Assembly: GCA_028292145.1 (NCBI GenBank)
Contig: JAQGMX010000290.1
Coordinates: forward strand, 1-18,372
Source of the DNA: Variovorax sp.
GTDB taxonomy: Bacteria; Pseudomonadota; Gammaproteobacteria; Burkholderiales; Burkholderiaceae_C
Direction of reading: 5' to 3'
Length of the DNA: 18,372 nt
How positions within the stretch are numbered: position 1 is the first letter of the stretch; the number at the start of each line of letters is the position of its first letter. Position numbers and translations under genes: made by a program. Shown here piece by piece: positions 6,056-13,652 of the stretch. The notes below the pieces were generated by a model. That model made no database searches, was not told the DNA's origin, and saw only the letters and a list, made by a program, of their open reading frames with translations.

Positions 6056-6487
6056 GTGTTTCAAGGCGCTTCATCGCTCAGTCTGGATGCAAAGGGAAGG
6101 CTTTCCGTGCCTACCCGGCATCGGGACGTGCTCGCGGCCACGGCAGGCGGTCAGCTGACGATTACGCGGCACCCGCATGGATGCCTGATGATCTTTCCGC
6201 GTCCGGCCTGGGAGCAGTTCCGCGAAGGCATCGCCCGCATGCCGCTCAAGGACCAATGGCTCAAGCGCCTGTTCCTCGGCAATGCGATGGACGTCGACAT
6301 GGACGCCACCGGCCGGGTGCTGGTTTCGCCCGAGTTGCGCTCTGCCGCCAACATCGGCAAGGAGACGCTGCTGCTCGGCATGGGCAGCCATTTCGAGCTG
6401 TGGGACAAAGCGACGCACGATGCCAAGGAAGCCGAAGCGATGCTGGCAGGCATGGCATCCGAATCCATCCAGGATCTGACTTTCTGA
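6056..6487 (+). CDS. mraZ: Transcriptional regulator MraZ
   Basis: First gene of the dcw cluster. AbrB-like (SpoVT/MraZ fold) DNA-binding protein that forms ring oligomers and represses its own operon. With the GTG at 6056 it has 143 residues, the usual length. The two MraZ half-repeats are clear, each with a DxxGR motif: DAKGR at 11-15 and DATGR at 83-87, followed by RLSVPTRHRD and RVLVSPELR. AAAGG at 6041-6045 lies ten bases upstream of 6056 and four upstream of the in-frame GTG at 6050 (two codons longer), which is the main alternative. In-frame ATG 6020 and GTG 5987 would add residues unlike the family, and the latter lies inside the operator repeats, so both are rejected. The stop overlaps the rsmH ATG by one base. 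Confidence 0.93.
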   Translation: MFQGASSLSLDAKGRLSVPTRHRDVLAATAGGQLTITRHPHGCLMIFPRPAWEQFREGIARMPLKDQWLKRLFLGNAMDVDMDATGRVLVSPELRSAANIGKETLLLGMGSHFELWDKATHDAKEAEAMLAGMASESIQDLTF

Positions 6488-7404
6488 TGGCCCTGACCCA
6501 CATCACCGTGCTGCTCGAAGAGGCTGTCGAAGCGCTCTTCGCCGATCGTGCCGACGCGCCTGACGGTATTTACGTCGATGCGACCTTCGGCCGCGGAGGG
6601 CACGCGCGGCGTCTGCTGGAAAGGCTGGGGCCGGGAGGCCGGCTGATCGCGTTCGACAAGGACGCCGAAGCGGTCGCCGAAGCAACGCGCATCACCGATG
6701 CGCGTTTTTCCATTCGGCACCAGGGCTTCCGCGACATCGGGGAACTGCCGCCGGCGAGCGTGTCGGGGCTGCTCATGGACCTGGGCATCAGCTCGCCGCA
6801 GATCGACGATCCTGCGCGGGGTTTTTCTTTTCGTTTCGACGGCCCGCTCGACATGCGCATGGACACCACGCGCGGTGAGAGCGTGGCCAAATGGCTGGCA
6901 ACGGCCGAAGTACAGCAGATTGCAGAGGTGATCCGTGACTATGGCGAAGAACGGTTTGCTGTTCAGATTGCAAAGGCGATTGATGCTCGCCGACAAGAAC
7001 GGGGCCCAATTTCAACCACCACCGAGTTGGCCGAGCTCGTGGCTGGCACGGTCAAAACCCGCGAGCCGGGCCAGAACCCTGCAACGCGCACATTTCAGGC
7101 TCTTCGGATTTTCATCAACGCCGAGCTTGAAGAGCTGCAACAGGCGCTAGAGGCCAGCCTCAAGGTGCTGCAGCCGGGCGGCCGGCTGGCCGTGATCGCC
7201 TTCCATTCGCTCGAAGACCGCATCGTGAAGCAGTTCATCGCGACGCATTCGAAGGAGGTCTACGACCGTCGTGCGCCGTTCGCGGCACCGAAGATCATGA
7301 AGTTGCGCGCGCTCGGCCGCACCCGCCCGACGCCGGAAGAGGTCGCCGCCAATCCGCGCTCGCGCAGTGCGATCCTGCGCATCGCCGAACGGACGGAGGC
7401 GTGA
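6487..7404 (+). CDS. rsmH: 16S rRNA (cytosine(1402)-N(4))-methyltransferase RsmH (MraW)
   Basis: S-adenosylmethionine-dependent methyltransferase that makes N4-methyl-C1402 in the decoding centre of the small ribosomal subunit. It has 305 residues, close to the 313 of E. coli. Seen: start HITVLLEEAVEAL, SAM-binding motif I VDATFGRGGH at 30-39, acidic ribose-binding region FDKD at 57-60, MDLGISSPQIDDPARGFSF at 97-115 with LDMRMD at 121-126, TRTFQALRIFIN at 200-211 and AFHSLEDRIVK at 238-248. The ATG shares its A with the TGA of mraZ, indicating translational coupling. AGGA at 6471-6474 is rather far (12 bases). The frame is open upstream to 5941 but homology begins at this ATG. Confidence 0.97.
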   Translation: MALTHITVLLEEAVEALFADRADAPDGIYVDATFGRGGHARRLLERLGPGGRLIAFDKDAEAVAEATRITDARFSIRHQGFRDIGELPPASVSGLLMDLGISSPQIDDPARGFSFRFDGPLDMRMDTTRGESVAKWLATAEVQQIAEVIRDYGEERFAVQIAKAIDARRQERGPISTTTELAELVAGTVKTREPGQNPATRTFQALRIFINAELEELQQALEASLKVLQPGGRLAVIAFHSLEDRIVKQFIATHSKEVYDRRAPFAAPKIMKLRALGRTRPTPEEVAANPRSRSAILRIAERTEA

Positions 7405-7405
7405 C

Positions 7406-7741
7406 ATGACGCGTCTCAACGTGCTTCTGCTGCTCGCAGTGCTGGCTTCGGCGCTGTTCCTGGTGCACACGCAGTACCGCTCGCGGCTGCTGTTCACCGA
7501 ACTGGACCGCGTCAACACCGAGGCTCGCCGGCTCGAAGTCGACGGCGACCGCCTGCAGGTCGAGAAGCGGGCCCAGGCGACGCCGCTGCGGGTCGAGAAG
7601 CTGGCCAAGGAGCAGCTCAAGATGCGCACGACCACGCCGGCGATCACGCAATACGTGCGTCCGGACGGCACCGTGATCCCGCCGATCGTCGCGCCTGCGC
7701 CGGCCGCATCCGGTGCCGGGACTTCGAGGAGGGCCGGTTGA
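7406..7741 (+). CDS. ftsL: Cell division protein FtsL
   Basis: Small bitopic divisome protein of 111 residues that forms the FtsQLB complex, which activates FtsWI septal peptidoglycan synthesis. Seen: a very short cytoplasmic N-terminus, one membrane segment at about 4-21, then a periplasmic coiled coil at about 27-73 (TELDRVNTEARRLEVDGDRL), ending in a Pro/Ala-rich tail. FtsL is poorly conserved in sequence, and identification rests on size, topology and location between rsmH and ftsI. GGAGG at 7395-7399, six bases before the ATG, is a strong ribosome binding site and fixes the start. One base separates it from the rsmH stop, and its TGA overlaps the ftsI ATG by one base. Confidence 0.93.
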   Translation: MTRLNVLLLLAVLASALFLVHTQYRSRLLFTELDRVNTEARRLEVDGDRLQVEKRAQATPLRVEKLAKEQLKMRTTTPAITQYVRPDGTVIPPIVAPAPAASGAGTSRRAG

Positions 7742-9495
7742 TGCCTCGCAACAGCCGCAGCGTGCAGTACACGACCAGCCCCTTGCTCGCGAGCAAGACG
7801 CCGGTGTGGCGCAGCAAATTCATCGTCGCAGCGATCGCCATGGGCTTCATGGTGCTGGCGGCACGTGCCGCCTACGTGCAGGTGATCGACAACGCCTTCT
7901 TTCAGCGCCAGGGCGAAGTCCGCTTCGCGCGGACGCTGGAACTGCCCGCCAGCCGCGGGCGGATCCTCGACCGCAACGGCCTGTTGCTGGCGTCGAGCGT
8001 GATCGCGCCGAGCATCTGGGCGATCCCGGAAGACATCGAGCGAGACGACCCGGACGTCAAGGCCAAGCTGAAGCTGGTCGCCAAGTTGCTGGAGATGCCG
8101 CAGAAAGATTTTGACAAGAAGCTGGTCGACGAGGACAAGACCTTCGTCTGGATCAAGCGCCAGGTCGACGCACCGATCGCCAAGCAGATCGCCGACCTGA
8201 ACATCAAGGGCCTGTATCAGCGCAAGGAATACAAGCGCCAGTACCCCGAAGGCGAGGCCGCTGCGCACGTAGTGGGCTTCACCAACGTTGAAGACCACGG
8301 GCAGGAAGGCATCGAACTGCAGTTCGACAAGGAACTCGGCGGCAAGCCCGGCTCCCGCCGCGTGATCAAGGACCGGCTGGGTCGTGTGGTCGAAGGCGTC
8401 GGCGACGCCGTGCCGCCTTACGACGGCAAGGACATCCAGCTCAGTGTCGACAGCAAGGTGCAGTTCTTCGCCTATCAGAAGCTGCGCGACGCGGTCATTG
8501 CGCGCCGAGCCAAGGCCGGCAGCGTCGTGGTGCTCGACGCCGTGACCGGCGAAGTGCTGGCGCTGGCCAACTATCCGAGCTACGTGCCCGACAAGCGCCA
8601 GAACCTGACCGGCGAAATGCTGCGCAACCGCGCGTTGACCGACACCTTCGAGCCCGGCTCGACGATGAAGCCGATCACGGTCGCGATGGCGCTCGAAGCC
8701 GGCCGCGTGAAGCCTTCGACGTTGATCGACACCGGTCCGGGCCGTTTCCAGCTCGGCGGCTTCACCATCAGCGACACCCACAACTACGGCGTGCTCACGG
8801 TCGAGGGCGTGATCCAGAAGTCGAGCAACGTCGGCGCGCTCAAGATCGCGCAGCGGATGCAGCCGCAGGAGATGTGGGACACCTACACCGCGCTCGGCTA
8901 CGGCCAGAAGCCGCAGATCCAGTTCCCCGGCGCGGTCACCGGACGGCTGCGCCCGTGGAAGAACTGGAAGCCGGTCGAGCAGGCGACGATGGCCTACGGC
9001 TACGGCCTGTCGGCGTCGCTGTTCCAGATGGCGCATTCGTACACCTCGTTCGCCCACGACGGCCGGCTGATTCCGGTCACGATCCTGAAGAGCCCGGAGC
9101 CGGCGGTCGGCGTACCGGTGTTCTCGCCCGAGAACGCGCATGCGGTACGCAAGATGCTGCAGATGGCTGCGGGCCCCGGCGGCACCGGACAACTCGCGCA
9201 GACGGTCGGCTATTCGGTCGGCGGCAAGTCCGGCACGGCGCACAAGCAGGTCGGCAAGGGCTACGCGAGCAACAAGTACCGTGCCTGGTTCACCGGCATG
9301 GCGCCGATCGAGAAGCCGCGCATCATCGTCGGCGTGATGATCGACGAGCCGAGCGACGGCAAGTACTTCGGCGGCATTGCCGCCGCACCCGTTTTCAGCG
9401 AGGTCGTCCAGCAGACGCTTCGCATGATGAATGTCGCGCCCGACCTGGCGGTCAAACCGCTGGTCATGACGCAAGGCGTGGACGAGAGCTTCTGA
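7741..9495 (+). CDS. ftsI: Peptidoglycan D,D-transpeptidase FtsI (PBP3)
   Basis: Septal class B penicillin-binding protein of 584 residues, anchored in the inner membrane with its catalytic domain in the periplasm. It cross-links glycan strands made by FtsW. Seen: cytoplasmic tail 1-25, membrane segment at about 27-46, pedestal domain with RGRILDRNGLLLA at 72-84, and transpeptidase motifs SxxK as STMK at 307-310 (S307 the acylated serine), SxN as SSN at 361-363 and KSGT at 496-499. GAGGAGGG at 7726-7733, seven bases before the ATG, is one of the strongest ribosome binding sites in the window. A TTG one codon upstream is a poorer alternative. The gene overlaps the ftsL stop by one base, and murE follows after two bases. 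It is a target of beta-lactams such as aztreonam in related species. Confidence 0.97.
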   Translation: MPRNSRSVQYTTSPLLASKTPVWRSKFIVAAIAMGFMVLAARAAYVQVIDNAFFQRQGEVRFARTLELPASRGRILDRNGLLLASSVIAPSIWAIPEDIERDDPDVKAKLKLVAKLLEMPQKDFDKKLVDEDKTFVWIKRQVDAPIAKQIADLNIKGLYQRKEYKRQYPEGEAAAHVVGFTNVEDHGQEGIELQFDKELGGKPGSRRVIKDRLGRVVEGVGDAVPPYDGKDIQLSVDSKVQFFAYQKLRDAVIARRAKAGSVVVLDAVTGEVLALANYPSYVPDKRQNLTGEMLRNRALTDTFEPGSTMKPITVAMALEAGRVKPSTLIDTGPGRFQLGGFTISDTHNYGVLTVEGVIQKSSNVGALKIAQRMQPQEMWDTYTALGYGQKPQIQFPGAVTGRLRPWKNWKPVEQATMAYGYGLSASLFQMAHSYTSFAHDGRLIPVTILKSPEPAVGVPVFSPENAHAVRKMLQMAAGPGGTGQLAQTVGYSVGGKSGTAHKQVGKGYASNKYRAWFTGMAPIEKPRIIVGVMIDEPSDGKYFGGIAAAPVFSEVVQQTLRMMNVAPDLAVKPLVMTQGVDESF

Positions 9496-9497
9496 AC

Positions 9498-11048
9498 GTG
9501 ACGCTGTCCATCTCCCGCCATTCGCTCCAGAGCCCGCAGGATGCAGCCCGCTGGTTGCAGGACCGCGTGCGCGGTGCGTTGCGCGTCGACAGCCGCACGG
9601 TGACGGCGGGCGACGGCTTCATCGCCTGGCCGGGCGCCGCGACCGACGGCCGCCGGCACGTGGCCGCCGCGCTGGCGCAGGGCGCGGTGGCCTGTCTGGT
9701 CGAGAAGGAGGGCGTCGATGCCTTCGGCTTCGATGCGGCTGACGAACGCATCGCGACCTACGCCGGCCTCAAGGCCGCGACGGGGCCGATCGCCTCCGCG
9801 TACTACGCCGAGCCTTCAGGTCAGTTCGACGTGCTGGCCGTGACCGGCACCAATGGCAAGACGTCCACTGCCTGGTGGCTGGCTGAGGCGCTGAACACGC
9901 TGCCGCATGTCGACGGCATCACCTCGTCGCCATGCGCCGTGATCGGCACGCTCGGCGTCGGCGTTCCGCCCGAACTCGTCTACACCGGCCTCACGACGCC
10001 CGACCCGGTCACGCTGCAGTGCGCGCTGCGCGACTTCGCAGACCGCGGCTTCGGCGCCTGCGCCATCGAGGCGTCGTCGATCGGCATCGCCGAGCGCCGG
10101 CTCGACGGCATGCGCATCGCCGTGGCGGTGTTCACCAATTTCACCCAGGACCATCTCGACTACCACGGCAGCATGGATGCCTACTGGGAAGCCAAGGCAG
10201 AACTGTTCCGCTGGCCCGGCTTGCGGGCGGCGGTCGTGAACATCGACGACGTGCACGGCGCGGCGCTGGTCGCAAGCCTGATCGAGAGAGCGACCGGTGC
10301 GCTCGACGTCTGGACCGTCTCGGCTTCGGCCACCGCAGCCCGCCTGACCGCCCGCGAGATCGGCTACGACGCCCGCGGCCTGGGTTTCACGGTCTGCGAG
10401 CACGGCCCCGACGGCGACACCGTCGAGCGTCTGGATACCGCGATGGTCGGCGAGTACAACGTGGCGAACCTGCTCGGCGTGATCGGCGCCCTTCGCGCAC
10501 TCGGCCTGGGTCTGGCACAGGCGGTGGATGCATGCCGCGGTCTCGGCAGCGTGCCGGGCCGCATGGAGCGCGTCGACGTTCCCGGCAAGCCGTTGGCCGT
10601 CATCGACTACGCCCACACGCCGGACGCGCTGGACAAGGCGCTGACAGGCTTGCGTCCGCTGGCGGCGCAGCGCGGCGGCGCGCTGTGGTGCGTATTCGGT
10701 TGCGGCGGCGACCGCGACGCGATCAAGCGCCCGATGATGGCCGCCATCGCCGAGAAATGTGCCGACCGCGTGGTCGTTACCAGCGACAACCCGCGCAGCG
10801 AGAACCCGGCGACGATCGTCAGCCAGATCCTGCTCGGCCTGTCGAACCCCGACGCAGCCCAGGTCGAACCCGACCGCGCCCGCGCCATCGCAGCGACGCT
10901 GGCCCAGGCCGCGCCGCAAGACATTGTTTTGATTGCCGGCAAGGGCAACGAGTCCTGGCAGGAAATCGCCGGCGAACGTTTCGAATTTTCCGACCGGCTG
11001 CATGCAGCCGTCGCCCTTGGCGCGCCCGTACCCCGGAGCGCCCCGTGA
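9498..11048 (+). CDS. murE: UDP-N-acetylmuramoyl-L-alanyl-D-glutamate--2,6-diaminopimelate ligase MurE
   Basis: Cytoplasmic Mur ligase that adds the third residue of the stem peptide using ATP. It has 516 residues. Seen: N-terminal UDP-binding domain with DSRTVTAGDGFIAWPGAATD at 31-50, P-loop VTGTNGKTST at 115-124, TTPDP at 166-170, NFTQDHLDYHG at 214-224, the lysine expected to be carbamoylated in YWEAKAELF (K233), YAHTPDALDKAL at 371-382, CGGDRD at 402-407 and DNPRSENP at 430-437. The DNPR motif is the known signature for meso-diaminopimelate over lysine. The start is a GTG two bases after the ftsI stop with only a weak GAGAG upstream, and residues just after it match the usual MurE beginning. 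The frame is open far upstream inside ftsI, which is shadow. Its stop overlaps the murF GTG by three bases within a 4-base overlap. Confidence 0.96.
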   Translation: MTLSISRHSLQSPQDAARWLQDRVRGALRVDSRTVTAGDGFIAWPGAATDGRRHVAAALAQGAVACLVEKEGVDAFGFDAADERIATYAGLKAATGPIASAYYAEPSGQFDVLAVTGTNGKTSTAWWLAEALNTLPHVDGITSSPCAVIGTLGVGVPPELVYTGLTTPDPVTLQCALRDFADRGFGACAIEASSIGIAERRLDGMRIAVAVFTNFTQDHLDYHGSMDAYWEAKAELFRWPGLRAAVVNIDDVHGAALVASLIERATGALDVWTVSASATAARLTAREIGYDARGLGFTVCEHGPDGDTVERLDTAMVGEYNVANLLGVIGALRALGLGLAQAVDACRGLGSVPGRMERVDVPGKPLAVIDYAHTPDALDKALTGLRPLAAQRGGALWCVFGCGGDRDAIKRPMMAAIAEKCADRVVVTSDNPRSENPATIVSQILLGLSNPDAAQVEPDRARAIAATLAQAAPQDIVLIAGKGNESWQEIAGERFEFSDRLHAAVALGAPVPRSAP

Positions 11049-12460
11049 ACCCCGAAAGTGCATTGATGACGACCATGACGACGCTGGGCCAAGTGCTGCA
11101 GTGGCTCCCCGGCGCCCGGCTGGTTGGCGATGCCGCCACGCCGTTCGCGCGCGTCCATACCGACACCCGCACGCTGGCTGCGGGCGACCTTTTCGTTGCG
11201 CTCAAGGGCGACACGTATGACGCCAACGCTTTCCTCGCCGACGCGCGGGAGCGCGGCGCCGTTGCGGCCATCGCGCACGGCGGGCTCGAAGCGGCCGGTC
11301 TTTCGGGCCTCGAAGTGCCGGACACGCTGGCTGCGCTCGGTGTCCTGGCGTCGCACTGGCGCGCGCAATACTCATTGCCGCTGGTGGCCGTCACCGGCAG
11401 CAACGGCAAGACCCCGGTCACGCAGATGATCGCGTCGATCCTCGGTGCCGCGTCGAGCGATCGTGCGCTGGCCACGGCCGGCAACTTCAACAACGAGATC
11501 GGTGTGCCCTTGACGCTGCTGCGCCTGCGCGCCGCGCATCAGCTGGCGGTGGTCGAGCTCGGCATGAACCATCCGGGCGAGATCGCCCGGCTCGCCGCGA
11601 TGGCGCAGCCGACCATCGCACTTGTGAACAACGCCCAGCGCGAACATCTGGAATTCATGTCCACGATCGAGGCGGTGGCGCAGGAAAACGGGTCGGTGTT
11701 CTCGGCACTGCCCGACAACGGGACCGCCGTGTTTCCCTTCGGGGATCCGTGGTCGCCGCTCTGGAATGAGATCGCGCACGAAGGCGCCTCGCGCCGCTGC
11801 CTCACGTTCGGCGAACAGCCCGACGCCGACATCGCGCTCCACAGCGCCGAATGGCAGGCCGGTGCATGGCGTATCGAAGTGCGAACCCCGCTCGGCCCGG
11901 TCCGCACGACGTTGCGCATCGCCGGACGGCACAACGTGGTGAATGCGCTGGCTGCGATCGCCTGCGCGCTTGCGAGCGGCGTCTCGGTCGAAAAGATCGT
12001 TGAAGGATTGGCCGCGTTCGAGCCGGTCAAGGGCCGTTCGCGCGCCAGCGAAGTCGTCCGTGCGGACGGCAGCGCGTTCACGATGGTCGACGACACCTAC
12101 AACGCCAATCCGGACTCGGTGCGCGCCGCCATCGAAGTGCTGGCTTCGCTGCCGGGCCCGCGCCTGCTGGTGCTGGGCGACATGGGCGAAGTCGGCGATC
12201 AGGGTCCGCAGTTCCATGCCGAAGTCGGTGCATTGGCGCAGGCGCGCGGCATCGAGACGCTGTTTGCGCTCGGCGCGGCATCGGCCCAGGGCGTCGAGGC
12301 TTTCAAGGCGGCCGGCGGCACCGATGTACAGCATTTCGACGATGTCGAGGTACTGAAGGCGGCCGTGCTGGCACGTCTGCCGCGGGTCGCCAGCGTACTG
12401 GTCAAGGGTTCGCGCTTCATGCGCATGGAGCGGGTGGTGCAAGCCATCACGGCGTCCTGA
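11045..12460 (+). CDS. murF: UDP-N-acetylmuramoyl-tripeptide--D-alanyl-D-alanine ligase MurF
   Basis: Adds D-Ala-D-Ala to UDP-MurNAc-tripeptide in the cytoplasm. It has 471 residues from the GTG at 11045, which has GGAG at 11035-11038 six bases upstream and overlaps the murE stop (GTGA). In-frame ATGs at 11066 and 11075 are possible alternatives. Seen: DTRTLAAGDLFVALKG at 40-55, P-loop VTGSNGKT at 116-123, TAGNFNNEIGVPLTLLRL at 144-161, ELGMNHPGEI at 171-180, GRHNVVNALAA and DDTYNANPDSVRAA. Two departures from E. coli MurF: the residue after the P-loop threonine is proline (P124), and the lysine that is carbamoylated in E. coli (K202) aligns without gaps to N215 in VAQENGSVF. Other betaproteobacterial MurF proteins may share this, so it is not evidence of inactivity. 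Confidence 0.96.
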   Translation: MNPESALMTTMTTLGQVLQWLPGARLVGDAATPFARVHTDTRTLAAGDLFVALKGDTYDANAFLADARERGAVAAIAHGGLEAAGLSGLEVPDTLAALGVLASHWRAQYSLPLVAVTGSNGKTPVTQMIASILGAASSDRALATAGNFNNEIGVPLTLLRLRAAHQLAVVELGMNHPGEIARLAAMAQPTIALVNNAQREHLEFMSTIEAVAQENGSVFSALPDNGTAVFPFGDPWSPLWNEIAHEGASRRCLTFGEQPDADIALHSAEWQAGAWRIEVRTPLGPVRTTLRIAGRHNVVNALAAIACALASGVSVEKIVEGLAAFEPVKGRSRASEVVRADGSAFTMVDDTYNANPDSVRAAIEVLASLPGPRLLVLGDMGEVGDQGPQFHAEVGALAQARGIETLFALGAASAQGVEAFKAAGGTDVQHFDDVEVLKAAVLARLPRVASVLVKGSRFMRMERVVQAITAS

Positions 12461-13638
12461 TGCTGCTGAGCCTCGCGCAATGGCTGCAGGCGCTCTCGCC
12501 CGAGTTCGGGTTTTTGCGCGTCTTCCAGTACCTCACCTTCCGCGCGCTGATGGCTGCGACCACGGCGCTGCTGATCGGTCTCGCCGTCGGTCCGTATGCG
12601 ATCCGTCGCCTGACCGCACTCAAGATCGGGCAGCCAGTGCGCGGCTACGGCATGGAGTCGCATCTGAGCAAGAGCGGCACGCCGACGATGGGCGGTGTGC
12701 TGGTGCTGTTTTCGATCGCTTTTTCGACGCTGCTCTGGTTCGATCTGAGCAACCGCTTCGTCTGGATCGTGCTGTGGGTGACGCTCGGCTTTGGTGCCAT
12801 CGGCTGGGTCGACGACTGGCGCAAGGTGGTGCGCAAGGATCCGGAAGGCATGCGTTCGCGCGAGAAGTACATGTGGCAGTCGCTGGTCGGCCTGGTGGCC
12901 GGCTTCTATCTGCTGTTCAGCATCTCGGAAAGTTCGAACTGGCGCGTTCTCGAACTCTTCGCGGCCTGGGTGCGCTCGGGCTTCGCACTGGAGTTTTCGC
13001 CGAAGATCAACCTGATCGTCCCGTTCTTCAAGGAAATCAGCTACCCGCTGGGCGGCATCGGTTTCGTGATCCTGACTTATCTGGTGATCGTCGGATCGAG
13101 CAATGCCGTCAATCTGACGGACGGACTCGACGGGCTGGCGATCATGCCGGTGGTGATGGTCGGCTCGGCACTGGGCGTCTTCGCCTATGTGACCGGCAGC
13201 GTGGTGTATTCGAAATATCTGCTGTTCCCGCACATTCCGGGTTCCGGCGAACTGCTGGTCTTCTGCTCGGCGATGGCCGGCGCGGGGCTCGCGTTCCTTT
13301 GGTTCAACACGCATCCGGCGCAGGTCTTCATGGGTGACGTCGGCGCGCTGGCGCTGGGCGGCGCGCTCGGCACCATCGCAGTCATCGTGCGTCAGGAAAT
13401 TGTGTTCTTCATCATGGGCGGCATCTTCGTGGTCGAGGCCGTCTCGGTGATGGCGCAGGTGATGTACTTCAAGTACACCAAGAAGCGCTTCGGCGAGGGC
13501 CGCCGCATCCTGAAGATGGCGCCGCTGCACCACCACTTCGAGAAAAGCGGCTGGCGCGAAACGCAGGTCGTGGTGCGCTTCTGGATCATCACGATGCTAC
13601 TGTGCCTCGTGGGCCTGTCGACGTTGAAGCTGCGCTGA
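12460..13638 (+). CDS. mraY: Phospho-N-acetylmuramoyl-pentapeptide-transferase MraY
   Basis: Integral membrane enzyme that moves phospho-MurNAc-pentapeptide from UDP to undecaprenyl phosphate, giving lipid I. It has 392 residues with about ten membrane segments (for example 30-47, 78-94, 101-116, 139-154, 198-214, 230-246, 265-282, 296-310, 315-333, 372-388). Active-site motifs seen: KSGTPTMGG at 71-79, GWVDDWRKV at 115-123 with the paired aspartates D118/D119, NLTDGLDGLA at 218-227, FMGDVGALALGG at 290-301 and the PLHHHFEKSGW loop at 355-365. The ATG shares its A with the murF stop (TGATG) and has no Shine-Dalgarno sequence, so reinitiation or coupling with murF is likely. The length is slightly above the 360 of E. 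coli, from longer loops near 155-195. Confidence 0.97.
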   Translation: MLLSLAQWLQALSPEFGFLRVFQYLTFRALMAATTALLIGLAVGPYAIRRLTALKIGQPVRGYGMESHLSKSGTPTMGGVLVLFSIAFSTLLWFDLSNRFVWIVLWVTLGFGAIGWVDDWRKVVRKDPEGMRSREKYMWQSLVGLVAGFYLLFSISESSNWRVLELFAAWVRSGFALEFSPKINLIVPFFKEISYPLGGIGFVILTYLVIVGSSNAVNLTDGLDGLAIMPVVMVGSALGVFAYVTGSVVYSKYLLFPHIPGSGELLVFCSAMAGAGLAFLWFNTHPAQVFMGDVGALALGGALGTIAVIVRQEIVFFIMGGIFVVEAVSVMAQVMYFKYTKKRFGEGRRILKMAPLHHHFEKSGWRETQVVVRFWIITMLLCLVGLSTLKLR

Positions 13639-13652
13639 TTCGAATCATCACG

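Noticed and set aside
7147..9474. Long open frame of 775 residues on the minus strand opposite rsmH, ftsL and ftsI
   Set aside because: High-GC codon bias on the + strand keeps this antisense frame open. Its product is His/Arg/Asp-rich with no recognisable family, and the + strand genes are certain.
8874..9497. Upstream in-frame extension of murE inside ftsI (724 residues in total)
   Set aside because: Arg-rich shadow of ftsI. MurE homology begins at the GTG at 9498.
9932..11044. Upstream in-frame extension of murF inside murE (842 residues in total)
   Set aside because: Arg-rich shadow of murE. MurF homology begins near the GTG at 11045, which also has a ribosome binding site.
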